This document shows positions 30,897 through 38,957 of a stretch of DNA of 64,000 bases, in pieces. Made by a program: the position numbers and the translations under genes. Position 1 is the stretch's first letter; each line of letters starts with the position of its first letter. The stretch lies in NCBI GenBank assembly GCA_025560025.1, contig CP048486.1, positions 868,001 through 932,000 of the forward strand, read 5' to 3'. This stretch comes from Agrobacterium tumefaciens. Its GTDB lineage: Bacteria > Pseudomonadota > Alphaproteobacteria > Rhizobiales > Rhizobiaceae. Below the pieces are notes generated by a model that was given only the letters and a program-made list of their open reading frames with translations, had not been told where the DNA came from and ran no database searches.

Positions 30897-32762
30897 GTGG
30901 AATCATTTTATATTCTGTTGCTGGTGGCAACTGTTCTGGTTCTCGTCGCCGCCTTTTCGAGCCTTATCGCCTTCCGGTTCGGCGCGCCCCTCCTTCTGCT
31001 TTTCCTGATGATCGGCCTTGGGGCTGGTGTGGATGGCCTCGGCATCGAATTTACCAACAATCCGCTGGCCTATATGCTTGGCTCGCTCGTGCTTGCCGTT
31101 ATCCTCTTCGATTCCGGGTTCGGCACGTCCATCCAGTCCTTCCGGCTTTCCGCAGCACCCGCCGTCGCTCTCGCCACAGTCGGCGTCATCCTCACATCCG
31201 TCTTTTTTGCCGGCGCGGCGGCCCTGCTGCTCGGGCTTTCCTGGTTGGAAGGCCTGCTGCTCGGCGCCATCGTCGCCTCCACGGATGCGGCGGCCGTGTT
31301 CTTCCTGCTGCGCATCGGCGGCATCCATATCCGCGATCAGGTGCGTTCGACGCTGGAAGTCGAATCCGGCACCAACGATCCGATGGCGATCTTCCTTACC
31401 ATCGCCCTGGTCGAAATCATCGCCAAGGGCCAGGGGCTGGCCGGCATCGATAGCGGCTTTCTGCTGCTTTTCATTGAGCAGATGGGGCTTGGCGTGATCT
31501 TCGGCCTGCTCGGCGGCGTCATGATCGCCACCGTCGTCAATCGGTTCGCCGCCGACCGCGGGCTTGCGCCGATCTTCGTGCTGGCGCTGGCGCTGCTCGT
31601 CTTCTCCTTCACCGGCACAATTGGCGGCAGCGGTTTTCTGGCGGTCTATGTGGCAGGCATCGTTGCCGGCAACCGCCGGATCTTCGCCAAGGAAACCATT
31701 CGCCGTTTCCATGAGGGCCTGACCTGGCTTGCCCAGATCATCATGTTCCTGATGCTCGGCCTGCTCGCCACCCCGTCGCAATTTCCGGCAATCGCCATTC
31801 CGGCCGTGCTGCTCGCGCTTTTCCTGATCTTCGTCGCCCGCCCGCTCGCGGTATGGCTCAGCCTCATGCCCTTCAACTATACACAGCAGGAAACATCCTT
31901 CGTGGCCTGGGTGGGCCTGCGCGGCGCGGTTTCCATCCTGCTCGCCATCATGCCCATTCTCGGCGGGCTTGATGATGCGCAGATCTATTTCAACGCCGCC
32001 TTCATCATCGTGCTGGTGTCGCTGCTGGTGCAGGGCTGGACCATCAAGCCGGTAGCGACGAAACTCGGACTGATCGTGCCGCCGCGCATGGGCGAGGTGG
32101 ACAAGCTGGAAGTCGATCTACCCGGCACTGCCAATCACGAACTGATCTCCTACCGGGTCGCCAAGGGTAGCGCCATCATGCAGGGCGAGCGCATTCCGCG
32201 CTGGGCCATGCCTTCGCTGGTGGTGCGCGACGGCAAATCGATCCGCTACCAATATGCCGGGCGGCTGCGGGAGAACGATCTCGTCTACCTCTTCATCGCG
32301 CCCGGCTATTCCCGCCTGATCGACCGGCTGTTCGCCAGCGCCCTGCCGGTTGCCGATGACGACGCCGATTTCTTCGGCACTTTCGCGATCTCGCCCGCCC
32401 GCCCGGCAAAGGAACTGGACGCAGCCTATGGCCCCGGCCTGCTTTCGCCCGCCGAGCAGGCGATGAGCGTCGCGGAACTCATCGAGGCGCGCCTTGCCGG
32501 AAAGGCCGACTACGCCGACCGCGTGCGCCTTGGCTCCATCGTGCTGATCGTTCGCACACTGGACGAGCACGAGGCGATAACGGGTGTGGGCATCTCCCTC
32601 GAGCCGGTGGAGCCGGCCACCAGCCTGCCCATCTTCATCAGCTTTTCAGAAATCCTCAACCGTGTACGCAACCATCTGGCAGAGAAGCGCCAGCCACGCT
32701 CCGCCAGCATTGAAGAAAGCGCCCCCGCCGCTGCGAATACAGTGAGAGAAAATGAGGCCTGA
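30897..32762 (+). CDS. cvrA: Potassium/proton antiporter (CvrA/NhaP2 type, CPA1 family)
   Basis: 621 residues from a GTG at 30897, preceded by GAGG at good spacing; a TTG at 30879 and a GTG at 30891 are alternatives. An N-terminal Na+/H+ exchanger domain of about 12 helices contains [45 protein letters not shown] and [12 protein letters not shown]; the ND pair is the ion-binding site. A TrkA_C (RCK-C) domain follows (about 400-475) and then a CorC_HlyC-type domain (about 480-575), the NhaP2 layout. It exports K+ in exchange for protons and supports osmo-adaptation. Ten bp-scale spacing to pgk (67 bp) suggests possible readthrough. Confidence 0.9.
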   Translation: MESFYILLLVATVLVLVAAFSSLIAFRFGAPLLLLFLMIGLGAGVDGLGIEFTNNPLAYMLGSLVLAVILFDSGFGTSIQSFRLSAAPAVALATVGVILTSVFFAGAAALLLGLSWLEGLLLGAIVASTDAAAVFFLLRIGGIHIRDQVRSTLEVESGTNDPMAIFLTIALVEIIAKGQGLAGIDSGFLLLFIEQMGLGVIFGLLGGVMIATVVNRFAADRGLAPIFVLALALLVFSFTGTIGGSGFLAVYVAGIVAGNRRIFAKETIRRFHEGLTWLAQIIMFLMLGLLATPSQFPAIAIPAVLLALFLIFVARPLAVWLSLMPFNYTQQETSFVAWVGLRGAVSILLAIMPILGGLDDAQIYFNAAFIIVLVSLLVQGWTIKPVATKLGLIVPPRMGEVDKLEVDLPGTANHELISYRVAKGSAIMQGERIPRWAMPSLVVRDGKSIRYQYAGRLRENDLVYLFIAPGYSRLIDRLFASALPVADDDADFFGTFAISPARPAKELDAAYGPGLLSPAEQAMSVAELIEARLAGKADYADRVRLGSIVLIVRTLDEHEAITGVGISLEPVEPATSLPIFISFSEILNRVRNHLAEKRQPRSASIEESAPAAANTVRENEA

Positions 32763-32829
32763 CCGGCTTGCGTCGTCAATCAGGCATAGTATGGTCCGTG
32801 CCGAACTCGCAACAAATCAGGATCGACCT

Positions 32830-34032
32830 ATGCCCGCTTTCAAGACCCTCGACGACCTCAACGACATTGCCGGAAAGCGCGTTCTCGTCCGCGTTGATCT
32901 CAACGTGCCGGTCGCAGATGGCAAGGTGACGGACGCAACCCGTATCGAACGCGTTGCGCCAACCATTCTGGAACTCTCCTCCAAGGGCGCGAAAGTCATT
33001 CTGCTTGCCCATTTCGGCCGTCCGAAGGGCGAACCTGTCGCCGACATGTCGCTTTCCCAGATCGTGCCTGCCGTCGAGGAAGTGCTCGATCACGCCGTTT
33101 CCTTCGCAGCCGACTGCATCGGCGCACCGGCGGCGGACGCCGTCGCTAAACTGAACGATGGCGATATCCTGCTTCTGGAAAACACCCGTTTCCACAAGGG
33201 CGAAGAAAAGAACGATCCGGCCTTCGTCGAAGCTCTGGCGGCCAATGGCGATATCTATGTGAACGACGCCTTCTCCGCCGCCCACCGCGCCCACGCTTCC
33301 ACCGAAGGCCTTGCACGCCACCTGCCCGCCTATGCCGGCCGCACCATGCAGGCCGAGCTTGAGGCTCTGGAAAAGGGCCTCGGCCAGCCGGTGCGTCCGG
33401 TCGTTGCCATCGTCGGCGGCGCCAAGGTTTCGAGCAAGATCGATCTGCTGATGAACCTCGTCAAGAAGGTCGATGCCTTGGTCATCGGCGGCGGCATGGC
33501 CAACACCTTCCTCGCCGCCCGCGGCGCACAGGTCGGCAAATCGCTCTGTGAGCATGATCTCGCCGAGACTGCGAAGCAGATCATGATCGAGGCAGCGACA
33601 TCCGGCTGCGCCATCGTGCTGCCGGAAGACGGCGTCGTCGCCCGCGAATTCAAGGCCGGTGCGGCCAATGAAATTGTCGACATCAACGCCATTCCCGTCG
33701 ACGCCATGGTTCTCGATGTCGGCCCAAAATCGGTTGAAAGCATCAAGGCCTGGATTTCCCGCGCCGAAACGCTGGTCTGGAACGGCCCGCTCGGCGCTTT
33801 CGAAATCGAACCCTTCGACGCGGCGACCGTGGCTGCCGCAAAACACGCGGCGGAATGCACCAAGGCCGGCAAGCTCGTCTCCGTCGCTGGCGGCGGCGAC
33901 ACCGTTGCCGCGCTCAACCACGCCGGCGTTTCCGAGGATTTCTCCTATGTTTCGACGGCTGGCGGCGCCTTCCTCGAATGGATGGAAGGCAAGGAATTGC
34001 CGGGCGTTGCCATCCTGACCGCCGCCAAGTAA
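32830..34032 (+). CDS. pgk: Phosphoglycerate kinase
   Basis: 400 residues. [21 protein letters not shown] is the substrate-binding N-terminal motif, AHFGRPKGE follows, and the nucleotide-binding GGGDTVAAL and [19 protein letters not shown] are at the C-terminus. Makes ATP and 3-phosphoglycerate. The ATG at 32830 matches homologues; the frame runs 26 codons upstream into the antiporter stop region. Confidence 0.97.
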   Translation: MPAFKTLDDLNDIAGKRVLVRVDLNVPVADGKVTDATRIERVAPTILELSSKGAKVILLAHFGRPKGEPVADMSLSQIVPAVEEVLDHAVSFAADCIGAPAADAVAKLNDGDILLLENTRFHKGEEKNDPAFVEALAANGDIYVNDAFSAAHRAHASTEGLARHLPAYAGRTMQAELEALEKGLGQPVRPVVAIVGGAKVSSKIDLLMNLVKKVDALVIGGGMANTFLAARGAQVGKSLCEHDLAETAKQIMIEAATSGCAIVLPEDGVVAREFKAGAANEIVDINAIPVDAMVLDVGPKSVESIKAWISRAETLVWNGPLGAFEIEPFDAATVAAAKHAAECTKAGKLVSVAGGGDTVAALNHAGVSEDFSYVSTAGGAFLEWMEGKELPGVAILTAAK

Positions 34033-34054
34033 ACTCATCCTACTTGCCTGACAC

Positions 34055-34093
34055 AAGGCCGGACAAGCCATGCTTGTCCGGCCTTGCTTTTTG
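34055..34093 (+). terminator. Terminator of pgk
   Basis: aaggccggacaag-ccatg-cttgtccggcctt hairpin followed by gctttttgg, 22 bases after the stop. Confidence 0.88.
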
Positions 34094-34116
34094 GTAAGCG
34101 GCACCGGGAGGAAAAG

Positions 34117-34150
34117 TTTCAAACGATTGAAATCATTTCAATCGTTTCAA
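34117..34150 (+). promoter_or_regulatory. Multi-half-site palindromic operator upstream of the aldolase gene
   Basis: Four TTTCAA/TTGAAA half-sites lie in 34 bases: TTTCAA at 34117, TTGAAA at 34127, TTTCAA at 34136 and TTTCAA at 34145. The first pair forms a 16-bp perfect palindrome TTTCAA-ACGA-TTGAAA, and 34121-34147 is a 27-bp palindrome with a single central base. The pattern with central CG resembles LacI-family operators. It ends 73 bp before the ATG. The regulator is unknown. Confidence 0.6.
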
Positions 34151-34223
34151 TGAGTTAGCGTGCCATTTCCCTGCCCTGGAACTTCTGTTATCGGAAATTT
34201 ATTGTGCCTTGGGAGAATAGCAA

Positions 34224-35249
34224 ATGACCGAACGTCTCGAAGACATTGCAATCAAAATGGTCGCCGACGGCAAGGGCCTGCTCGCCGCCGACGAATCCAC
34301 GGGAACGATCAAAAAGCGTTTCGACAGCATCAATCTGGAGTCCACCGAGACCGCCCGCCGCGATTATCGCGAGATGCTGTTCCGTTCCGACGACGCCATG
34401 AAGAAATACATCTCCGGCGTCATCCTTTATGAAGAGACCCTGTTCCAGAAGGCCGCCGACGGCACGCCTTTCGTTGATATCATCAAGGCCGCCGGCAGCC
34501 TGCCGGGCATCAAGGTGGATATCGGCGCCAAGCCGATGGCTTTCCACCCGCATGAATTCATCACCGAAGGCCTCGACGGTCTTTACGAGCGCCTGCGCAA
34601 GTATCATGAGGCCGGCGCGCGTTTCGCCAAGTGGCGCGGTGTCATCACCATCGGTGAGCAGCGTCCGAGCTGGGGTTCGATCAAGGCAAACTCCCAGTCG
34701 CTCGCCCGTTACGCCGCTCTCTGCCAGCAGGCGGATATCGTGCCGATCGTGGAGCCGGAAGTGCTGATGGACGGCGAGCCGGGCACGCATGACATCGACC
34801 GCTGTGCGGAAGTCACGCAATGGGTTCTCCAGACCGTCTTTGCGGACCTGTTCGACGCCCGCGTGAACCTTGAAGGCATGATCCTCAAGCCGAACATGAT
34901 CATCGACGGCAAGAAGGCCCGCAAGGCTTCTGTCGAGGAAGTGGCGGAAAAGACCGTGAAGGTTCTGAAGGCGACCGTGCCTTCCGCCGTTCCGGGCATC
35001 GCCTTCCTTTCCGGCGGCCAGTCCTCCGAAGAGGCAACCGCGCATCTCTCCGCCATGAATGCCGGTTACGACCTGCCCTGGTCGCTGACCTATTCCTACG
35101 GCCGCGCGCTTCAGGATACGGCCCTCAAGACATGGGGCGGCAAGCAGGAGAATGTTGCTGCCGGTCAGCGCGCCTTCACGCACCGCGCTGCGATGAACAG
35201 CCTCGCCGCCAAGGGCAACTGGAAGCAGGAACTAGAAAAGGCGGCCTGA
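34224..35249 (+). CDS. fba: Class I fructose-bisphosphate aldolase
   Basis: 341 residues. Schiff-base (class I) aldolase of the eukaryote-like type: GKGLLAADESTGTIKKRF, ISGVILYEETLFQ, KWRGVI and the catalytic Lys in MILKPNMI; FLSGGQSSEEAT binds phosphate. Cleaves fructose-1,6-bisphosphate. Many bacteria use class II enzymes instead; class I is usual for Rhizobiales. Promoter region carries the TTTCAA operator cluster. Stands alone, bounded by terminators. Confidence 0.96.
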   Translation: MTERLEDIAIKMVADGKGLLAADESTGTIKKRFDSINLESTETARRDYREMLFRSDDAMKKYISGVILYEETLFQKAADGTPFVDIIKAAGSLPGIKVDIGAKPMAFHPHEFITEGLDGLYERLRKYHEAGARFAKWRGVITIGEQRPSWGSIKANSQSLARYAALCQQADIVPIVEPEVLMDGEPGTHDIDRCAEVTQWVLQTVFADLFDARVNLEGMILKPNMIIDGKKARKASVEEVAEKTVKVLKATVPSAVPGIAFLSGGQSSEEATAHLSAMNAGYDLPWSLTYSYGRALQDTALKTWGGKQENVAAGQRAFTHRAAMNSLAAKGNWKQELEKAA

Positions 35250-35276
35250 GGCCCTCGCCGCAGGTTTTCAGCCAAA

Positions 35277-35306
35277 CAAAAGCCGCCCCATTGGGCGGCT
35301 TTTTTG
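35277..35306. terminator. Bidirectional terminator between the aldolase gene and a small convergent gene
   Basis: aaaagccgccc-catt-gggcggcttttttg hairpin, flanked by A and T runs on opposite sides. Confidence 0.9.
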
Positions 35307-35462
35307 TTACGGACGCAGAAGCAGCGTCACCGACCAAATGACAAAGGCGGCAACCGCAATCTTCCAGCAATCGCCTCTTTTCTTGAGGCCCGGCAGACCA
35401 AGCGGCCGAATGATCTGGACCACCATGGCCAGCAGTAAAAAAAGGCCGATCGCCTTTGTCAT
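35307..35462 (-). CDS. 51-residue putative inner-membrane protein
   Basis: Small gene in the aldolase-MFS gap. Product begins MTKAIGLFLLLAMVVQIIR and ends WSVTLLLRP, with two hydrophobic segments (about 4-18 and 34-48) around a basic loop LGLPGLKKRGDCWK. AAAAGG is at fitting distance from the ATG at 35462, GC and codon use match neighbours, and the stop abuts a terminator whose minus-strand side has a T-run. I recognise no family; it looks like a conserved rhizobial short membrane protein. Function unknown. Confidence 0.68.
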   Translation of the reverse strand: MTKAIGLFLLLAMVVQIIRPLGLPGLKKRGDCWKIAVAAFVIWSVTLLLRP

Positions 35463-35598
35463 TTATTGAGCCTTTTCTTTATTTCTGCATCGTCACAGGC
35501 TGGACATTTTTACCGTTCACCAGAAGAGTGCAACTCATTCGGGTAATCCCGTTCTATGACCTGTCCGACCGTCCGTCCGAACGCATGAGAGTGTCTTC

Positions 35599-36888
35599 AT
35601 GAGCAGAAATCTTCTACCCGTATTCGCTCTTTTATCCAGCACTCTGTTTCTTTTTCTCGGCAACGGCCTTCAGGGCCTCGTGCTGCCGGTTCGCGGTTCG
35701 GCGGAAGGTTACTCCAATGAAATACTGGGCTTTCTCGGCACTTCCTGGGCGGCCGGCTTCGTCATCGGCTGCTTCGTGGCGCCCGCCATCGTGCGCCGTG
35801 CGGGGCATGTCAGGGCTTTTGGCTCCTTCGTCGCGCTGATCTGCCTGACGGTGCTGATGACCGGCCTCATCGTCGATGATGTCTGGTGGATTGCCCTGCG
35901 CGCACTGACCGGCTTCTGCACGGCCGGCACCTCGATGATCATCGAAAGCTGGCTGAACGAGCGTGCGACCAATGAGAGCCGCGGCATGATCTTTTCGCTC
36001 TATATCGCCATCACGCTGCTTGGCGTCGTGGCCGGGCAGATGATCGTGCCGATGGGCGACATCAGCAATACCTCGCTGTTCATGATCTGCGGCATCATCT
36101 ACTGCATCGCCATTCTGCCGGCCACGCTTTCCAAGGCGGCGAGCCCCCAGCCCCTGCAGAAGGTCAGTCTGGATTTACCGGCGCTCTACCGCAATTCACC
36201 GGTCTCTTTCGTCGGCATTCTGATGATCGGCATCGCCAACGGTGCTTATGGTACGCTCGGCGCTGTCTTTGGCGCACGAGCCGGTCTCGACCCGACCATG
36301 ATCGCCATCATGGTCTCCGTCACGATTTTCGTCGGCGCGCTGGCGCAGTTTCCGGCGGGCCGCCTGTCGGACCGGATAGACCGCCGTTACGTCCTGGCCG
36401 GGTTGGCCGGGCTCGGCGCGGTCGCGGGCCTTGCCGTCGCGGCGGTGCAACCGCATGATGTCTATGTATTGATCGCCATGATCGCCGTTTATGGCGCCGC
36501 CGCCAACGCGCTCTATCCCATCGCTGTGGCGCATGCCAACGACTATGCCGCCTCGGAAGACTTCGTCAAAGTCTCGGGCGGGTTGCTGCTGCTTTATGGC
36601 ATCGGCACCATTATCGGCCCGACACTCGGCGGCGCGGTCATGACCTATTTCGGCCCCTATGCGCTGTTTCTGGTAACAGCCGTCGCCCATGTGCTGATCA
36701 CAGCCTATGCCATCATCAGAAGCCGTCAGCGTGCCGCCCTTTCGACCGACGAAAAGGACAATTTCTCGACCATGATGCCGACGACGCCCTCCCCACTCGT
36801 CACGCCGGAAAGCATTGCACTTGATCCGCGCGCGCCGCAATATCCCGGGGACGATGGCAACTATGTTGAAAAAGGAGCAGGCATATGA
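35599..36888 (+). CDS. MFS transporter (YcaD-like)
   Basis: 429 residues, 12 predicted transmembrane helices. The loop 2-3 motif appears as GCFVAPAIVRRAGHVRAF, IIESWLNERATNESRGMIFSLY is characteristic of the YcaD/TIGR-type MFS group, and the mid-protein repeat is FPAGRLSDRIDRR. The C-terminal tail (about 375-429) is hydrophilic and Pro/Thr-rich. Substrate unknown. Its stop overlaps the next start as ATGA. Confidence 0.88.
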   Translation: MSRNLLPVFALLSSTLFLFLGNGLQGLVLPVRGSAEGYSNEILGFLGTSWAAGFVIGCFVAPAIVRRAGHVRAFGSFVALICLTVLMTGLIVDDVWWIALRALTGFCTAGTSMIIESWLNERATNESRGMIFSLYIAITLLGVVAGQMIVPMGDISNTSLFMICGIIYCIAILPATLSKAASPQPLQKVSLDLPALYRNSPVSFVGILMIGIANGAYGTLGAVFGARAGLDPTMIAIMVSVTIFVGALAQFPAGRLSDRIDRRYVLAGLAGLGAVAGLAVAAVQPHDVYVLIAMIAVYGAAANALYPIAVAHANDYAASEDFVKVSGGLLLLYGIGTIIGPTLGGAVMTYFGPYALFLVTAVAHVLITAYAIIRSRQRAALSTDEKDNFSTMMPTTPSPLVTPESIALDPRAPQYPGDDGNYVEKGAGI

Positions 36889-37076
36889 GCCTCTTTGACG
36901 ATGACCGTCCGCAAAAACCGCTGGCGCACGAGATCGGCTGCGATCTCAGCCTTCTTTCGGTAGACGAACTGACTGGCCGCATCGACCTCCTGCAAACGGA
37001 AATCACCCGGCTTGAAGAGGAGCGGACAAGGAAGTCCGCCGGCCGGCTGGCGGCGGAGAATCTCTTCCGGTCCTGA
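36885..37076 (+). CDS. DUF1192 small coiled-coil protein
   Basis: 63 residues. MSLFDDDRPQKPLAHEIGCD then LLSVDELTGRIDLLQTEI is the DUF1192 signature; the C-terminal half is a short coiled coil ending RLAAENLFRS. ATGA overlap couples it to the MFS gene, and it lies upstream of rcdA as in other Rhizobiales. No function is known. Confidence 0.88.
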   Translation: MSLFDDDRPQKPLAHEIGCDLSLLSVDELTGRIDLLQTEITRLEEERTRKSAGRLAAENLFRS

Positions 37077-37177
37077 CAACCGATCTCTGCAGGGCCTTGG
37101 AAAGAACCCGCAAGCCGCAAGATGCGGCCGGCGTGGTGTGCGCAAATAAACAACCTGGCGCAGTCTTTCGTTTACCA

Positions 37178-37192
37178 TTAACCAAAAATTAA
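37178..37192 (+). promoter_or_regulatory. CtrA box at the -35 position of an intergenic promoter
   Basis: Exact TTAA-N7-TTAA (N7 = CCAAAAA). Seventeen bases after it is TATACA (37210-37215), a good -10. The second TTAA thus replaces the -35 hexamer, the layout of CtrA-activated promoters. Direct match; activity inferred. Confidence 0.62.
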
Positions 37193-37221
37193 GCTTTCTG
37201 AGAGATTACTATACATGTCCA

Positions 37222-37317
37222 GTTCTTCTGGATCTCAGGCATCTTCTCCATTCGGCGAATTGGTCTGATTTTTCTCCCTGTTTTACCTTGAGAGCCGCTT
37301 TCGCGGCTCTTTTTTTG
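37222..37317 (+). ncRNA. Candidate CtrA-controlled small RNA upstream of rcdA
   Basis: A transcript from the promoter at 37178-37215 would start near 37222 and stop at the strong terminator agagccgc-tttc-gcggctct plus seven T (37291-37317), giving about 95 nt. The segment before the terminator is C/U-rich with CUUCUCC and UUCUCCC, sequences able to pair with ribosome binding sites, as in many trans-acting sRNAs. An 18-codon frame at 37215-37268 begins at the predicted -10 and has no ribosome site, so a leader peptide is unlikely. No known RNA family was recognised. Confidence 0.5.
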
Positions 37318-37348
37318 CCAGACGGCAAATTCCGTAAAACTGTGGGTA

Positions 37349-37363
37349 TTAACCCTTCTTTAA
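37349..37363 (+). promoter_or_regulatory. CtrA box upstream of rcdA
   Basis: Exact TTAA-N7-TTAA (N7 = CCCTTCT), 116 bp before the rcdA start and downstream of the sRNA terminator. CtrA directly controls rcdA in Caulobacter; conservation here is inferred from the motif. The nearest -10-like sequence (TAAAGAT at 37386) is spaced a little long. Confidence 0.55.
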
Positions 37364-37478
37364 TAATTGCCTTGCGCATTTCAGGTAAAGATACCATCCT
37401 GAAAACACTAAAGGCCGGAACAAAATATCCCGGTCGTCGTTGCCTGACAGTGTGGTGCGTGAGCAGGGATTTAAAGAA

Positions 37479-37994
37479 ATGTCGGAACAGGTTTTAAATA
37501 CCATAAGCTTTGCGGGGCGCGCGGCTGCTTCCAACCAGTTCAAGACCCTCTATACCGAAGGCATGACCTTGGTAGAGGAAACGGCAAGCTATCTCGATGG
37601 CGCCGGTCGCGTCGCTTCCAAGGTTCTGCCGCGCATGGCCTCGGTTCTTTATGCGGCGGAATCGATGCGCCTCACCACCCGTCTGATGCAGATGGCCTCC
37701 TGGCTGCTGCTGCAGCGCGCCGTTAATAATGGTGAGATGACGCGCGATCAGGTTCTGAGCGAAAAGAACAAGGTGCGTCTCGACAGCTTCAATGTTGACC
37801 GCAACGCGCCCGGCTGGAACGATCTGCCGGAATCCTTCCGCGACCTCATCGAACGCTCTCTGCGCCTCCAGAACCGCATCGCCCTTCTTGACCGCGAAAT
37901 CTATCGTCCGTCCGAAGCCACCAAGGTGCCGGACAATGAAAACAGCGTGCAGGCGCAGCTCAACCTTCTGCGCACGGCTTTCTCCATCAACTGA
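37479..37994 (+). CDS. rcdA: RcdA (DUF1465), regulator of CtrA degradation
   Basis: 171 residues, mostly helical. FAGRAAASNQFKTLYTEGMTLVEETASYLDG and LRLTTRLMQMASWLLLQRAVNNGEM type segments (here MRLTTRLMQMASWLLLQRAV) mark the DUF1465/RcdA family. In Caulobacter RcdA is an adaptor in the CpdR-RcdA-PopA hierarchy delivering CtrA to ClpXP. The ATG at 37479 follows AAAG; an upstream in-frame start (37440) is less likely. It has its own CtrA box and a strong terminator, so it is monocistronic. Confidence 0.88.
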   Translation: MSEQVLNTISFAGRAAASNQFKTLYTEGMTLVEETASYLDGAGRVASKVLPRMASVLYAAESMRLTTRLMQMASWLLLQRAVNNGEMTRDQVLSEKNKVRLDSFNVDRNAPGWNDLPESFRDLIERSLRLQNRIALLDREIYRPSEATKVPDNENSVQAQLNLLRTAFSIN

Positions 37995-38023
37995 GAAAAG
38001 ACGATCTTATCCGGACAATTTGA

Positions 38024-38050
38024 AAAGCAGGCTTATCGGCCTGCTTTTTT
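38024..38050 (+). terminator. Terminator of rcdA
   Basis: aaaagcaggc-ttatcg-gcctgctttttttg hairpin, 30 bases after the stop. Confidence 0.9.
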
Positions 38051-38157
38051 TGTTTCTGGAAGGAAGTAGAAATATCTAGGTATGAAGCAATAAATTTCAT
38101 CGCCACGCCACATTTCATATTTTAATAAACATCTACCGCACAATAATAGGAGCGAAA

Positions 38158-38328
38158 ATGCGTATCCTTAAGTATATTATGGCTACGTCCGGATGCGCCC
38201 TACTAATTGTCGCTTTTATTATCGGCAAAGAATTCTGGGATATAAACGAAAAGATTGACCGGTGCTTTGATGACTACTCTCCGGCATACATCCATGATGA
38301 CGCCGCGAGAGCCGCTGCCTGCGATTGA
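38158..38328 (+). CDS. 56-residue putative membrane protein, orphan
   Basis: Begins MRILKYIMATSGCALLIVA, with one hydrophobic segment (about 5-23) then a charged soluble tail (DINEKIDRCFDDYSPAY) with two Cys. AGGAG stands seven bases before the ATG. The region is distinctly richer in A/T than flanking genes, suggesting recent acquisition or weak selection. No family recognised. Confidence comes from the good ribosome site and membrane topology; translation is unproven. Confidence 0.5.
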   Translation: MRILKYIMATSGCALLIVAFIIGKEFWDINEKIDRCFDDYSPAYIHDDAARAAACD

Positions 38329-38422
38329 TCAAACCATGCACCCGTAACATTTAGGGTCTCTGGTCGCTATCAATAAAGCTGTTGTAATCACCCTGAGGCA
38401 AATCCAGTCGAAACGGGGCAAC

Positions 38423-38453
38423 AAAAAAGCCCGGTAAAAACCGGGCTTTTTTA
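38423..38453 (-). terminator. Terminator of rpmE
   Basis: aaaaaagcccggt-aaaa-accgggctttttt hairpin, 22 bases after the rpmE stop on the minus strand. Confidence 0.92.
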
Positions 38454-38474
38454 AATGATCCGTCCGCAAGAGGA

Positions 38475-38696
38475 TCAGAGGCCGAGGCCGCCGAAACGCT
38501 TGTTGAACTTGGAAACGCGACCACCGCGGTCCATAAGCTGCTGGTTGCCGCCCGTCCATGCCGGATGGGACTTGGGGTCGATTTCAAGGTTCATGACGGC
38601 GCCTTCCGAACCCCAGGTAGAGCGGGTTTCGTATTCGGTGCCATCGGTCATGACCACCTTGATCGTGTGATAATCGGGATGGATATCAGCCTTCAT
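38475..38696 (-). CDS. rpmE: 50S ribosomal protein L31
   Basis: 73 residues. [20 protein letters not shown], then TRSTWGSEG and [14 protein letters not shown], ending [13 protein letters not shown]. The zinc-binding Cys residues of the C+ form are absent (there is no Cys in the protein), so this is the zinc-independent type. Upstream is the divergent ABC exporter. Monocistronic with its own terminator. Confidence 0.96.
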   Translation of the reverse strand: MKADIHPDYHTIKVVMTDGTEYETRSTWGSEGAVMNLEIDPKSHPAWTGGNQQLMDRGGRVSKFNKRFGGLGL

Positions 38697-38957
38697 GACA
38701 ATCTTCCTGGTTAAGTGACGTGCGGTCCATTTGCCGCAATTGCGTCAACTGAGCCATTTCAATAAATGAAGCCATAGACCAGATGGGCTATGGCTTCCCA
38801 ATTCGATGCGGAGCCTATACATGAAGGTCGCCCAGATAACAAGAGCCTGCTATCCCCTTGTGAAAGGAGATGGCCGCAGGGGCAGGAATTTTACCGCAGG
38901 CCGGAAATTCGACCCCAAAAGACCGAAAAACGGCGCGGAACGAGGAGCATAAAGGAC

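Noticed and set aside
32776..34122. 448-codon minus-strand frame over pgk
   Set aside because: Shadow of phosphoglycerate kinase; no signature and no ribosome site.
37215..37268. 18-codon frame (MSSSSGSQASSPFGELV) as a leader peptide
   Set aside because: Its ATG overlaps the predicted -10 of the CtrA promoter and no ribosome site precedes it, so the predicted transcript would start after it.
38790..38957. 56-residue N-terminal extension of the ABC exporter
   Set aside because: Composition is unlike exporters, and GAGGAG before the GTG at 38958 fits the family start.
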